A DNA stretch of 64,000 nt from Clostridiales bacterium (GCA_004555205.1 SFIY01000008.1:6344-70343), one strand, 5' to 3'; positions 1 to 8,440 are shown, counted from the stretch's first letter. Numbers and translations are program-made. Notes: a model not told the origin generated them from the sequence alone.

Positions 1-853
1 CCAACAGCGTGTCTTCGTTTTCCTCCACGCTGACGCCCATCTCCATCAGCTTGGCGGAGATGCAGTCCATGTGCTTGGGGATAATGTTCTTAATCAGCAG
101 TTGACCGCCGGTGGCAGCAACAGCGGCCATGTAGGTGCCTGCTTCGATCTGGTCGGGGATAATGCAGTAGCTTCCGCCGCTCAGACGCTCCACGCCGCGA
201 ATCTTGATGGAATCCGTACCGGCGCCCTTGATATCGGCACCCATGGAGTTGAGGAAGTTCGCCAGATCGACAATGTGCGGCTCTTTGGCGGCATTGTCGA
301 TCACCGTTGTGCCGTCCGCCAAAGCGGCAGCCATCATAATATTCATGGTCGCGCCCACAGACACCACATCCAGATAGATGCTGGCGCCGGTCAGACGGCC
401 GTTCTTCGCCTTGGCATGGATGAAGCCGCCCTCTACGCTGACTTCCGCGCCCATGGCATTGAAACCCTTGATGTGCTGGTCAATGGGCCGCACACCGAAA
501 TCGCAGCCGCCGGGCATAGCTACCGTTGCTTCGCCGAAACGGCCCAGCAGTGCGCCGATGAGATAGTAGGAGGCACGGAAACGGCGGCATAAATCATAGG
601 AAGGCTGCGTAGAATGAATGGAATGACTGGCAATTTCCACCGTGTGCTGATTCAGCACGCGCACCTTGGAGCCCAGCGCCTCCAGAATGGAAAAGAACAG
701 CGTCACATCGCTGATTTGAGGTACGTTATCAATGCGGCAAATTCCGTCCACCATCAAAGCGGCGGGGATGATCGCAACGGCGGCATTTTTCGCACCGCTG
801 ATTGTGACTTCACCGAACAGCGGACGATTGCCGCGAATAATATACTGATTCAA
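1..853 (-). CDS. murA: UDP-N-acetylglucosamine 1-carboxyvinyltransferase, 3' end cut by window
   Basis: First committed step of peptidoglycan synthesis in the cytoplasm: transfers enolpyruvate from PEP to UDP-GlcNAc. About 284 N-terminal residues of the roughly 420 usual for MurA are present. Seen: the N-terminal ISGAKNAA motif and the active-site segment PGGCDFGVRPIDQH, in which the Cys is the PEP-binding residue targeted by fosfomycin. I chose a TTG start at 853 because it gives the canonical MurA N-terminus (MNQYIIRGN) and follows a purine-rich AGAGAGGGTG ribosome binding site. It has its own promoter and appears monocistronic at the 5' side. Confidence 0.95.
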   Translation of the reverse strand, partial: MNQYIIRGNRPLFGEVTISGAKNAAVAIIPAALMVDGICRIDNVPQISDVTLFFSILEALGSKVRVLNQHTVEIASHSIHSTQPSYDLCRRFRASYYLIGALLGRFGEATVAMPGGCDFGVRPIDQHIKGFNAMGAEVSVEGGFIHAKAKNGRLTGASIYLDVVSVGATMNIMMAAALADGTTVIDNAAKEPHIVDLANFLNSMGADIKGAGTDSIKIRGVERLSGGSYCIIPDQIEAGTYMAAVAATGGQLLIKNIIPKHMDCISAKLMEMGVSVEENEDTLL

Positions 854-962
854 AATAGGCACCCTCTCTTATTGATCGCAAATATCGTCGGGAATAGCAT
901 ACCCGCATTCAGGAAACTTCATACCGCAGGGCAGAAGCATTATGATTTGTTCATACATGATA

Positions 963-990
963 AGTATACCATAATTTTTCCCAAAAGCAA
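963..990 (-). promoter_or_regulatory. murA promoter
   Basis: On the minus strand TTGCTT (990-985) and TATACT (968-963) are separated by 16 bp, about 110 bp upstream of the murA start. Confidence 0.55.
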
Positions 991-1040
991 TTGAAACATA
1001 AAAGTTTTTGTCAATATTTTTCCTGCTATGGCAAATCCAC

Positions 1041-1077
1041 AAAAGCGCCGGATTTATTTACATAATCCGGCGCTTTT
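1041..1077 (-). terminator. Terminator after the DUF1287 gene
   Basis: A perfect 14-bp stem (1041-1054 with 1064-1077) of AAAAGCGCCGGATT and its complement lies just beyond the stop at 1093. Confidence 0.75.
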
Positions 1078-1092
1078 AGATGAACCAATGAT

Positions 1093-1782
1093 TTAACCCA
1101 GCCAACGGAAATGTCCGGTGACGTCATGGGACGGGATATAATTCTGCTCCACGGCATCTTCAATGGGATTGCCGTGATGAATAAGGAAGGGGATGCCGTC
1201 TGCGTTACGCCGATCGGAGCAAATGCCGATGTGCGCTCGGTCGCCGAAAACCACAATGTCACCCGGCTGCCACTGTTCGGGATCGTCCGTATCACAGGTC
1301 AGAACCTGCGCATGACGGCGGAAAAAGGTGTCCAGCGAGTTGACCCGCCGGAAATCAATGTTGCCGTCGGGAATGTCAATGTGCGGATAGGCGTCGAAGT
1401 GTTCGGCAATGTCCTCATCCACAAGGTCTTTCAGCGTGTAACCTGCGGCCTGAAAAGCCTGCCATACGACATCGGTGCATACGCCAAGCCCGTCATCGGG
1501 ATAGCCGCCGGCATAATATTTGCTTTTATAATGCGGATTCGTCCCGATGTATTCCCGGGCGCCCAGCATCATGTCCGTCCAGTCGTCCACGCCGTCGCCG
1601 TCAGCATCGTTGGGGCTTTGCAGTTGTGTAATGCCAAGCTCCTCGGCAGTATAATATTTCTGCGGCAGGAAGCGTTTGGCAACCAACACAAGAGCAACGA
1701 CCAGAAGCAGCAGCAGGATCCACGGCAGGATGCGTTTGCGCCGTCTGCGCCGTCTGCTTCGATGGGGCGTATATTCGTCCAT
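1093..1782 (-). CDS. DUF1287 membrane-anchored protein
   Basis: 229 residues. A very basic N-terminus (HRSRRRRRRKR) is followed by one transmembrane helix (about residues 18-36), so the rest is expected outside the membrane. The external part carries the DUF1287 signature: CTDVVWQAF around residue 100, GDIVVFGDRAHIGICSD near 175-190 and a later HHG. This Cys/His arrangement is like that of NlpC/P60-type folds, so a role on peptidoglycan or peptide is possible, but no function is established. An RBS (GGAGACTGCCC) precedes the ATG at 1782. It has its own promoter and terminator. Confidence 0.8.
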   Translation of the reverse strand: MDEYTPHRSRRRRRRKRILPWILLLLLVVALVLVAKRFLPQKYYTAEELGITQLQSPNDADGDGVDDWTDMMLGAREYIGTNPHYKSKYYAGGYPDDGLGVCTDVVWQAFQAAGYTLKDLVDEDIAEHFDAYPHIDIPDGNIDFRRVNSLDTFFRRHAQVLTCDTDDPEQWQPGDIVVFGDRAHIGICSDRRNADGIPFLIHHGNPIEDAVEQNYIPSHDVTGHFRWLG

Positions 1783-1814
1783 GGGCAGTCTCCTTTCAAA
1801 TGTTTACATAATAT

Positions 1815-1844
1815 ATTATAAACTGTTTTCTGCCAAAAAGGCAA
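1815..1844 (-). promoter_or_regulatory. Promoter of the DUF1287 gene
   Basis: Minus-strand TTGCCT (1844-1839), 18-bp spacer, TATAAT (1820-1815), 33 bp before the start codon. Confidence 0.6.
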
Positions 1845-1845
1845 G

Positions 1846-1884
1846 AAAAATCTCCTGCGGCAGCAAACAGGCTGCCGCAGGAGA
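1846..1884 (-). terminator. Terminator of the hydrogenase operon
   Basis: A 14-bp perfect stem (1851-1864 with 1871-1884) with a 6-nt loop, followed on the minus strand by TTTTT, 11 bp after the hydrogenase stop. Confidence 0.85.
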
Positions 1885-1894
1885 TACGGGATAT

Positions 1895-3631
1895 TTACTT
1901 TTCGTTCGGCATTTTCCAGCCGTGATGGTCGGTGTGCAGCAAATGATGCGCTCTCTCGCTCATAGGCTCCTTGAGATACTCGTGATACAGTGCCAGCACA
2001 TCGCCGTTTTCGTGGGAGAAACGCAGCTTGTCGTTTTTATCCAGATTCCACAGCACATCGCCCCGGCACTCGGCCATTTCCACGCCGTCGTGAATGGGCT
2101 GACCGCCGCCGCCGGCACAGCCGCCGGGACAGGCCATGACCTCCACGAAGTCGTAGTCCACCGTACCCTCGTCCAGTGCGTTCATCAGCTTACGGGTGTT
2201 GCCCAGACCGCTGACAACGGCCACGCGCACATCCCCTGCGCCGGGAATGGAAAAGACAGCTTCCTTCCAGCCGTCCATACCGCGCACGGCGGTAAAGGCG
2301 TCGGGATCGGGATTCTCGCCGGTAATGAGATAGTAGGCGCTGCGCAGCGCCGCATCCATCACGCCGCCGGTGGCGCCGAAAATGACGGCTGCGCCGGTAC
2401 CTGTGCCGAGAGGGCTGTCAAAGGGCGTTTCGTCCAGGACGGCGGGATTGATCTGTTCGCCGCGGAACATCCGCACGATCTCGCGGGTGGTCAGCACCAC
2501 GTCCACATCGGCCTCGCCGCAGGCATCGTTCAGATTGGGCAGGGCCGCCTCTGCCTTTTTGGCCGTGCAGGGCATAACGGACACCACAAAGATGTCGTGG
2601 GGATCCGCGCCGATCTTCTTGGCGAAGTAGCTCTTTGCCACGGCGCCGAACATAGCCTGAGGGCTTTTGGCGGTGGACAACTGCTCCACATAGGCGGGGA
2701 ACTGTCCCTTGATGAAGCGCACCCAGCCGGGGCAGCAGCTTGTGAACATGGGCCACTTGTACTTGCCGCGATGGGTAAAGCGCCGGACAAACTCGCTGCC
2801 CTCCTCCATAATGGTCAGGTCGGCGGCGAAATTGGTGTCGAACACATAGTCAAAGCCCATCTGTTTCAGGGCGGTCACCATGCGCTGGGCCGTGGCGAAC
2901 TTGGGGTCCAGATGGAAGTGCTCAGCCCAGGCGCTGCGCACGGCAGGCGCCACCTGCACCACGGTGATTTTCTTGGGGTCGGCCAGTGCGTCAAATACCT
3001 TGCCGGTATCATCGCGCTCCTGCAGGCCGCCTACGGGGCAGTGGGTGATGCACTGGCCGCAGAAGGTGCAGTCGGACTCGCCCAAGGTGCGGGTCTTGGC
3101 AACGCCGATGGTGGTGTGGGAGCCGGTACCCATCAGATCCCAGATCCCCATGCCCTGCACCTTTTCGCAAACCTGTACGCAGCGCATACATTTGATGCAG
3201 CGGTTTTCCACGCGAACCACGGGATTGGAAAAATCATCCGGCGTGCTGCGCAGGTCCTTTATGTAGTGATCGCCCAGCAGGTTATAGTCGTTGCACAGCT
3301 CCTGCAGCTTGCAGTTGCCGCTGCGGGTACACTTGGTACAGCAAACATCGTGCTGGCTGAGCAGCAATCGCAGGTTGACACGGCGGGCCTCACGCACACG
3401 GGGAGAATTGGTATGTACCACCATGCCCTCGGCCACCACATTGTTGCACGACGGCACCAGGCGTTCGTGACCTTCCACCTCCACCATGCAGATACGGCAG
3501 GCGCCGATCTCGTTCAGCTCTTTCAGATAGCACAGCGTGGGGATATTCAGCTTGGCAGAGCGGGCCGCCTCCAGAATGGTGGTGCCCTCCGGCACGCGCA
3601 CTGTTTTCTTATCAATTGTCAGTGTTACCAT
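1895..3631 (-). CDS. [FeFe] hydrogenase, modular CpI-like catalytic subunit
   Basis: Cytoplasmic enzyme interconverting protons and H2. 578 residues, close to the length of Clostridium CpI. Domains in order: plant-type [2Fe-2S] ferredoxin (Cys34, 45, 48, 62); His-Cys3 cluster motif (His94, Cys98, 101, 107); two [4Fe-4S] clusters (CIKCMRCVQVC near 145, CTFCGQCITHC near 190); then the H-cluster domain with L1 TSCCPGW near 297, L2 MPCTAKKAE near 350 and L3 MACPGGCAGGGGQP near 500. All H-cluster cysteines are present. The ATG at 3631 overlaps the upstream flavoprotein gene by 7 nt, which implies translational coupling. The partner suggests NAD(P)H is an electron donor or acceptor. Maturases HydEFG are not in the window. 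Confidence 0.96.
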   Translation of the reverse strand: MVTLTIDKKTVRVPEGTTILEAARSAKLNIPTLCYLKELNEIGACRICMVEVEGHERLVPSCNNVVAEGMVVHTNSPRVREARRVNLRLLLSQHDVCCTKCTRSGNCKLQELCNDYNLLGDHYIKDLRSTPDDFSNPVVRVENRCIKCMRCVQVCEKVQGMGIWDLMGTGSHTTIGVAKTRTLGESDCTFCGQCITHCPVGGLQERDDTGKVFDALADPKKITVVQVAPAVRSAWAEHFHLDPKFATAQRMVTALKQMGFDYVFDTNFAADLTIMEEGSEFVRRFTHRGKYKWPMFTSCCPGWVRFIKGQFPAYVEQLSTAKSPQAMFGAVAKSYFAKKIGADPHDIFVVSVMPCTAKKAEAALPNLNDACGEADVDVVLTTREIVRMFRGEQINPAVLDETPFDSPLGTGTGAAVIFGATGGVMDAALRSAYYLITGENPDPDAFTAVRGMDGWKEAVFSIPGAGDVRVAVVSGLGNTRKLMNALDEGTVDYDFVEVMACPGGCAGGGGQPIHDGVEMAECRGDVLWNLDKNDKLRFSHENGDVLALYHEYLKEPMSERAHHLLHTDHHGWKMPNEK

Positions 3632-5460
3632 TTTTCCACTCGACCTCCTCTGAAGACTCCGAAGCCGAAGTGATCGCAGCGCAGACAGCGGGAAGCTTCC
3701 GTGCAGGCGCCCTCTTCGGTCAAGCCACACTCGATGTCGTCGAAATCGTGCTTGCGCTCGCAGGCTTCGCGTTCGGTAGTATTGATCCGTCCGTGGGGCG
3801 AACGGTTGTTCAGCTTGGGCGTGGGGATTTCCACATCCACATTGATTTCATGATGGAAGCCCAGATGCTCGTCAATGTTGGCCGCAGCCACCTTGCCGGC
3901 GGCGATGGCACGAATGGCGGTAGCGGGGCCGGTTACGCAGTCGCCGCCGGCGAACACGTTGTCCATATCGGACACCTGACCGCTGAGGCCCGCCACGAAT
4001 GTGCCGCGCTTGATGGGCACGCCTGCCTGCTCAAAGCCCTGTATCTCGATGCCCTGACCGATGGCCACAATGACAATGTCGGCAGGTACGCGCACTTCGT
4101 CCAGATTTGCCTTGTTGGGACGGGGACGGCCGGACTTGTCCGCCTCGCCGATCAACTGGGGCTGTACCCACAATGCCTTCGCCACGCCGTCCTCGTCGCT
4201 CTCGATACGGACGGGCGCAGCCAGCGTCATCAGCTCTGCACCTTCTGCCAGAGCGCCCGTGATCTCGTCGGGCAGCGCGGTCATATCCTCCATGCGGCGG
4301 CGATAGACACAGGTGACCTTCTTGGCACCCAGTCGGATGGAGCTGCGTGTCACGTCCATGGCTACATTGCCGCCGCCGATGACCACCACCTGCTTGCCCT
4401 TGAAGTTGGGCATATGGTTGTCGCCGATGGCACGCAGCAGCGCCACGGCAGACATCACATTGCGGCTGTCCTCGCCGGGAATGCCGACCTTCTTATCCTG
4501 ATGGGCGCCGATGGCAATGTATACGCAGTCGTAGTCCTGCTGCAGCTTCTCCACCCAAATGTCCTTGCCCACGGTCACACCGGTGCGGGTCTCAATGCCG
4601 AGGGACAGAATGGATTCGATCTCCGCATCCAGCTTCTCACGGGGGAAGCGGTAGCTGGGAATACCGTAGCGCAGCATGCCGCCCAGCTTTTTACACTCTT
4701 CATAGATGGTCACCTTGTGGCCCATCAATGCCAGATAGTAGGCGCAGCTCAAGCCGCTGGGGCCGCCGCCCACGATGGCGACGGACTTGCCGGTGCTCTC
4801 GGCACAGGCGGGCTGCGGTACATCTCCTGCATGGTCCACCGCGTAGCGCTTCAAGCCGCGGATGTTGATGGCGTCATCGATCATATTGCGGCGGCAGCGC
4901 GCCTCACAGGGGTGCTCGCAGATGTAAGCGCAGGCGGTGGGGAAGGGATTGTCCTTGCGGATCAGGCGCACGGCGTCGGCGCAGCGGCCTTCGCCCACCA
5001 GCGCCATGTAGCCGGGGATATCCACACCGGCGGGGCAAAGCGACACGCAGGGCACCGCATTCTGCAGACCTGCCAGGCACCGGTGATGCAGGACATGCTC
5101 TTCGTAGTCGTCGCGGAAGCCCTCCAGACCGTCCACCACCAGGCGTGCAGCGTCGCGGCCGATGGCACAGTCGGCGGTGTTGACGATACTGCGGGCGGTT
5201 TTTTCGATGATGTCAATGGTCTCCATGGAGGCGGTACCGTCAAGTACCTGGGAAATCAGCTTCGTCAACTGCCCCAGGCCGATACGGCAGGGCACGCATT
5301 TGCCGCAGGTCTGTGCATGGCAAAGCTGCAAAAAGCTCAGCGACATATCCACCGGACACAGACCCGGGGGACTGGCGGCAATGCGCCGCTCGACGTCACG
5401 ATACAGATTATCCACCACAGTCTGTGCACGGCTGGGCGTTTTGATATCAAGTCTGCTCAA
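3625..5460 (-). CDS. NuoF-type Fe-S tail fused to GltD-like NAD(P)H oxidoreductase, hydrogenase partner
   Basis: 611 residues. The N-terminal about 130 residues match the C-terminal [4Fe-4S] domain of NuoF/HydB (TCGKCVPCRIGLGQL, then TADCAIG), but the FMN/NADH-binding part of NuoF is absent. Next comes a GltD/DPD-type Cys-rich Fe-S domain (CVSLCPAGVDIPGY, CEHPCEARCRR), then two Rossmann motifs: VAIVGGGPSGLSCAYYL for FAD and VVVIGGGNVAMD for NAD(P)H. A late GGDCVTGPATAIRAIAAGK closes the flavin site. The start is TTG at 5460 after AAAAAGGAG; no ATG fits. It is inferred to pass electrons between NAD(P)H and the downstream hydrogenase. GltD-linked [FeFe] hydrogenases are known as a genomic class, but their physiology is poorly defined. 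Confidence 0.88.
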   Translation of the reverse strand: MSRLDIKTPSRAQTVVDNLYRDVERRIAASPPGLCPVDMSLSFLQLCHAQTCGKCVPCRIGLGQLTKLISQVLDGTASMETIDIIEKTARSIVNTADCAIGRDAARLVVDGLEGFRDDYEEHVLHHRCLAGLQNAVPCVSLCPAGVDIPGYMALVGEGRCADAVRLIRKDNPFPTACAYICEHPCEARCRRNMIDDAINIRGLKRYAVDHAGDVPQPACAESTGKSVAIVGGGPSGLSCAYYLALMGHKVTIYEECKKLGGMLRYGIPSYRFPREKLDAEIESILSLGIETRTGVTVGKDIWVEKLQQDYDCVYIAIGAHQDKKVGIPGEDSRNVMSAVALLRAIGDNHMPNFKGKQVVVIGGGNVAMDVTRSSIRLGAKKVTCVYRRRMEDMTALPDEITGALAEGAELMTLAAPVRIESDEDGVAKALWVQPQLIGEADKSGRPRPNKANLDEVRVPADIVIVAIGQGIEIQGFEQAGVPIKRGTFVAGLSGQVSDMDNVFAGGDCVTGPATAIRAIAAGKVAAANIDEHLGFHHEINVDVEIPTPKLNNRSPHGRINTTEREACERKHDFDDIECGLTEEGACTEASRCLRCDHFGFGVFRGGRVEKW

Positions 5461-5527
5461 TGTCGGTCAACTCCTTTTTTGCCTTTCACTATGAAATGAT
5501 AACAGTAAAGGTATTTTAATTTAACAT

Positions 5528-5555
5528 AGAATAGCACAAATTCTGAGAAAGTCAA
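5528..5555 (-). promoter_or_regulatory. Promoter of the hydrogenase operon
   Basis: Minus-strand TTGACT (5555-5550), 16-bp spacer, TATTCT (5533-5528), leaving a leader of about 60 nt before the TTG start at 5460. Confidence 0.6.
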
Positions 5556-5611
5556 TATTTTCGAAAAAGTTATCAAAAAAAGAGAAAATTATCAAAAATA
5601 CCAAGAAAAAC

Positions 5612-5629
5612 TTGTTAAAAAATTTGCAT
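5612..5629. promoter_or_regulatory. Possible Rex (NADH/NAD+ sensor) operator
   Basis: TTGTTAAAAAATTTGCAT matches the clostridial Rex consensus TTGTTAA-N4-TTAACAA at 11 of 14 fixed positions: one half-site is perfect and the other is weak. It lies 57 bp upstream of the -35 box of the hydrogenase promoter, an unusual distance for simple repression. The region is AT-rich, so chance similarity is possible. Confidence 0.25.
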
Positions 5630-5782
5630 AACTTTTTAAAGGATAAACCCGGTCAAACGGCGGATTTCGAGCAAAAACCCACATCCTCGCTTTAAATTGA
5701 TAAAAATGCAGCGATTCCGGTAAGAAGATGTTTCGTTAAAATACAATGCGTGCCATGGGGAACATACCAAAAATCGGCTTGC

Positions 5783-5811
5783 TTGACATAAATTACACAT
5801 GGGAGTATAAT
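5783..5811 (+). promoter_or_regulatory. Consensus promoter of the riboswitch-trkH transcript
   Basis: Perfect TTGACA (5783-5788), 17-bp spacer, perfect TATAAT (5806-5811). The start point would be near 5818, just where the riboswitch P1 stem begins. The stretch 5556-5782 between the two divergent promoters is AT-rich and holds no gene. Confidence 0.9.
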
Positions 5812-5820
5812 TTGTGCACA

Positions 5821-5945
5821 AAGCGTTCAATGTTTTTGTATGAACAGCGGGAGAACCGTTTTTTGGGGTGTATCTGCTTTAGCGGTAGGGGAGCTTCTTC
5901 ACCCGAACCCGTCAGCTAATCCCGTCAACGCGAGAAGGAGAGACG
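5821..5945 (+). ncRNA. Cyclic di-AMP riboswitch (ydaO/yuaA class)
   Basis: The RNA contains the hallmark conserved blocks of the class: GGGAGAACCGTTTTTTGGGG (5850-5869), ATCTGC, GGTAGGGGAGCTTCTTC, CCCGAACCCGTCAGCTAAT (5902-5920) and AGAAGGAG (5933-5940). A P1 stem can be drawn between GCGTT (5823-5827) and AACGC (5927-5931). Known members bind two c-di-AMP molecules and usually turn expression off when c-di-AMP is high. Its position before a K+ transporter fits the known c-di-AMP control of potassium uptake. Confidence 0.92.
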
Positions 5946-5949
5946 GTAG

Positions 5950-5976
5950 GGGCAGCGGTGTCCCTGCGCCTTTTTT
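5950..5976 (+). terminator. Probable expression-platform terminator of the c-di-AMP riboswitch
   Basis: GGGCAG (5950-5955) pairs with CTGCGCC (5964-5970) with one bulged G, followed by TTTTTT, 45 bp before trkH. This is the expected layout of a transcription-terminating off-switch. The competing antiterminator was not resolved. Confidence 0.6.
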
Positions 5977-6021
5977 GCGCTGACGGATGGGTCAGTGCTA
6001 TTTTTTTGTTGGAGATATGTT

Positions 6022-7467
6022 ATGAATTTTCGCTTGATTGCCAATATTTTGGGCTATATCATGCTGGTGGAAGCCGGCTTTATGCTTTTTCCCTTAGCAG
6101 TTGCCTTGTATTACGGCGAGGGAACTTGGACGGCCTTTTTGTACAGCGCGTGTATCTGCGCTGCTGCAGGATGGCTGAGCTTGCGTGTGCCGCTGAAACG
6201 GCGCCGGATGCATCGCCGTGAGGGGTATCTTGCGGTAGCTGCCGCATGGCTGGTGCTGGGATTGTTGGGCGCGCTGCCCTATATTTTTACGGATGCGATA
6301 CCAAACTATATCGATGCGGTGTTTGAAACGATTTCCGGTCTGACCACCACCGGCTCGACGATTTTGACGGAAATTGAACACCTGCCGCGGAGTGTACTGT
6401 TCTGGCGCTCGCTGACACAGTGGATGGGCGGTATGGGCGTCCTGGTGCTTTTTCTGGCATTGATGCCGAAATTGGGCGCCGGTGCCGTGTATCTGATGCG
6501 CGCCGAGAGCCCCGGACCCATCAAGAGCAAGCTGGTACCCAAGGTGGGAGAAACGGCGAAAATACTGTATGGTATTTATACCGGCCTGACGGTTTTGGAG
6601 ATCATTGCCCTGCGTCTGGCGGGTATGAGATGGTTTGATGCCATCAACCATGCCTTTACCACGCTCGCTACAGGCGGCTTTTCCGTTAAAAATACCAGTA
6701 TTGCCGCCTACAGCGCGTCACCTGCGATCCTTTGGATCATTACTGTTTTCACATTTTTGGCAGGTGTCAATTTTTCCCTTGTTTTCTGGATCATTCGCGG
6801 CCATATCAAGGATGTGCTCCGCAACAGTGAGCTGCGCCTTTATACGGCCGTCATTGCGGCCGCGACGCTGCTGATCTCTTTGAACCTCTGTATCCAGTCG
6901 GGTCTGCCTCTGGGGGAATCCGTCGGCGGTGCCGCCTTTCAGGTGGTCACGATCATGACCACTACGGGCTATGCCACGAAGGATTTTGCGCTTTGGCCGG
7001 CTTTTTCCCAAACCATACTGGTCATTCTGATGTTTGCCGGCGGCTGTGCCGGCTCCACAGCGGGCGGCTTTAAGATTTCCCGTATTCAGATTTTGGTAAA
7101 GAGTCTGCGCCGCGACTTGCAGCGGATCAGCCATCCCAATCATGTCAGCGTGATTACCGTGGACGGCCAGATGGTGGAGGAACATGTTGTAGCTTCTGCC
7201 CAGGCGTACACGGTGGCATACCTGCTGATCCTGCTCAGCGGTACGCTGGTCGTGTCCTGGGATAATCTGGGCTTTACCGAGTCGTTTGTGGCTGCGCTGA
7301 CCTGTTTGAGCAATGTAGGCCCCGGATTAGGTCTGCTCGGCCCCATGGCGAATTTTGCCGGACTGTCTTTGTTCAGTAAAGCGGTCCTGTCACTGCTGAT
7401 GCTGCTGGGCAGACTGGAGATCATGCCCATTCTGATGCTGATGAACCCCGGCTCATGGAAGGATTGA
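6022..7467 (+). CDS. trkH: TrkH/KtrB-family potassium uptake channel subunit
   Basis: 481-residue integral membrane protein importing K+. The four pore-loop repeats with their selectivity glycines are visible: TISGLTTTGSTIL (near residue 105), TTLATGGFSVKNTS (near 212), VTIMTTTGYATKDF (near 315) and CLSNVGPGLGLLG (near 430), each flanked by hydrophobic helices. Start ATG 6022 is preceded by GGAG at 6011. The gene is transcribed through a c-di-AMP riboswitch. No cytosolic TrkA/KtrA gating subunit is adjacent, so the partner must be elsewhere. A strong hairpin follows. Confidence 0.94.
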   Translation: MNFRLIANILGYIMLVEAGFMLFPLAVALYYGEGTWTAFLYSACICAAAGWLSLRVPLKRRRMHRREGYLAVAAAWLVLGLLGALPYIFTDAIPNYIDAVFETISGLTTTGSTILTEIEHLPRSVLFWRSLTQWMGGMGVLVLFLALMPKLGAGAVYLMRAESPGPIKSKLVPKVGETAKILYGIYTGLTVLEIIALRLAGMRWFDAINHAFTTLATGGFSVKNTSIAAYSASPAILWIITVFTFLAGVNFSLVFWIIRGHIKDVLRNSELRLYTAVIAAATLLISLNLCIQSGLPLGESVGGAAFQVVTIMTTTGYATKDFALWPAFSQTILVILMFAGGCAGSTAGGFKISRIQILVKSLRRDLQRISHPNHVSVITVDGQMVEEHVVASAQAYTVAYLLILLSGTLVVSWDNLGFTESFVAALTCLSNVGPGLGLLGPMANFAGLSLFSKAVLSLLMLLGRLEIMPILMLMNPGSWKD

Positions 7468-7502
7468 TATAAAACGTCCCGTTTATCAGGATCATGCCTG
7501 CA

Positions 7503-7536
7503 AACACCCCCAAAGCCATAGGGCTTTGGGGGTGTT
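7503..7536. terminator. Hairpin between convergent trkH and the YjdF-like gene
   Basis: A 15-bp perfect stem (AACACCCCCAAAGCC at 7503-7517 with 7522-7536) and a 4-nt loop. No long T-run follows on either strand, but its position between convergent genes supports a shared terminator. Confidence 0.65.
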
Positions 7537-7567
7537 ACTGTCATTTGAAAAGGCCGTCACATGCCCG

Positions 7568-8440
7568 CTATTGAGGGGACGGACCGTGTTTCTGCTCATC
7601 TGCCGCCTGTTCGTCAGGGACAGCGGGCTCCGTCTGCTCACAGGTGTCTGCAAGGGTGGGGATAAACGCCTTGGCCAGCTTACCTTTTCCCCGGTGCTTG
7701 ATGTAGAAATAGCCGATGGTGCTGAATATTGCGGCACCGATGAAGTTGACGAACAGGTCGGCCATGGTGTCGTACAGCCCAATATCCAGATAGCCGCCGA
7801 CGCCCAGCTCCCGCCCGTTGACCGCCACAGAGGTAATGCCGTCGATGGTGACGGGCGTATTGCTGTTTGTGGGGTCCAGCATGACGGAAGTGACGGAGCC
7901 GATGACGGTGTCTTTCTGCATATCCATAGAAAACAGCCGGTCCATGCCGAACTCAAAGAACTCCCACAGTACGCCCACAGTCATGGAAAAGCAGAATGCC
8001 GCCAGCGCCACATAGACCGGAGAAAGCGTAAACTTGATGCGGCTGTTGCGATTGAGAATGTCGATCATGGCGAAGCCTGTGGCGGCGCAGAGAAAGCCGG
8101 TGGTGGTGTGCAGAATGGTATCCCAGTGGGGATATGTGATAAAATAGCACTCCAGCTCGCCCAGAATTTCGGCGGCAAAGATAAACAGCAAAATGATGAT
8201 CTCCAATGCGGAGGGCAGCTCAATGCCGAAGTTTTGCTGAATAAAGAACGGCAGCATGAACAGGACCAGTACCAGAAGGCAGATGAACGCGCTTTCATAC
8301 TCACCGCGCAGAATCGAGGAGACCAGTATGGCGGCCACGATAAGACGCAGCACCAGATATACGGTAAAAACAGCGGGCTGGCGGCGAATGGTCCCGCGGA
8401 GATCGCGGGAGTTGGTGAACGGTTTGCGGTGTGGTGTCAT
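7568..8440 (-). CDS. YjdF-like (DUF2238-type) multi-spanning membrane protein
   Basis: 290 residues. At least six hydrophobic helices lie between residues 20 and 250 (for example VYLVLRLIVAAILVSSIL, then LEIIILLFIFAAEIL). Between them are polar signatures of the family: YPHWDTILHTTTGFL, GVLWEFFEFGMDRLF and YDTMADLFVNFIGA. The charged residues inside the membrane region (His-Trp-Asp, Glu-Phe-Phe-Glu) could form a site, but no function is established. Start ATG 8440 follows AGAAAGGA. The C-terminal 45 residues are polar and Glu/Ala-rich, probably cytoplasmic. Confidence 0.65.
   Translation of the reverse strand: MTPHRKPFTNSRDLRGTIRRQPAVFTVYLVLRLIVAAILVSSILRGEYESAFICLLVLVLFMLPFFIQQNFGIELPSALEIIILLFIFAAEILGELECYFITYPHWDTILHTTTGFLCAATGFAMIDILNRNSRIKFTLSPVYVALAAFCFSMTVGVLWEFFEFGMDRLFSMDMQKDTVIGSVTSVMLDPTNSNTPVTIDGITSVAVNGRELGVGGYLDIGLYDTMADLFVNFIGAAIFSTIGYFYIKHRGKGKLAKAFIPTLADTCEQTEPAVPDEQAADEQKHGPSPQ

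Noticed and set aside
1676..3673. 665-codon plus-strand open frame over the hydrogenase
   Set aside because: Antisense to a clearly conserved [FeFe] hydrogenase; Ala/His/Gly-rich shadow translation without domains.
5636..5830. 64-codon minus-strand open frame across the trkH promoter
   Set aside because: It covers the promoter and the start of the riboswitch, has no RBS and no family resemblance.
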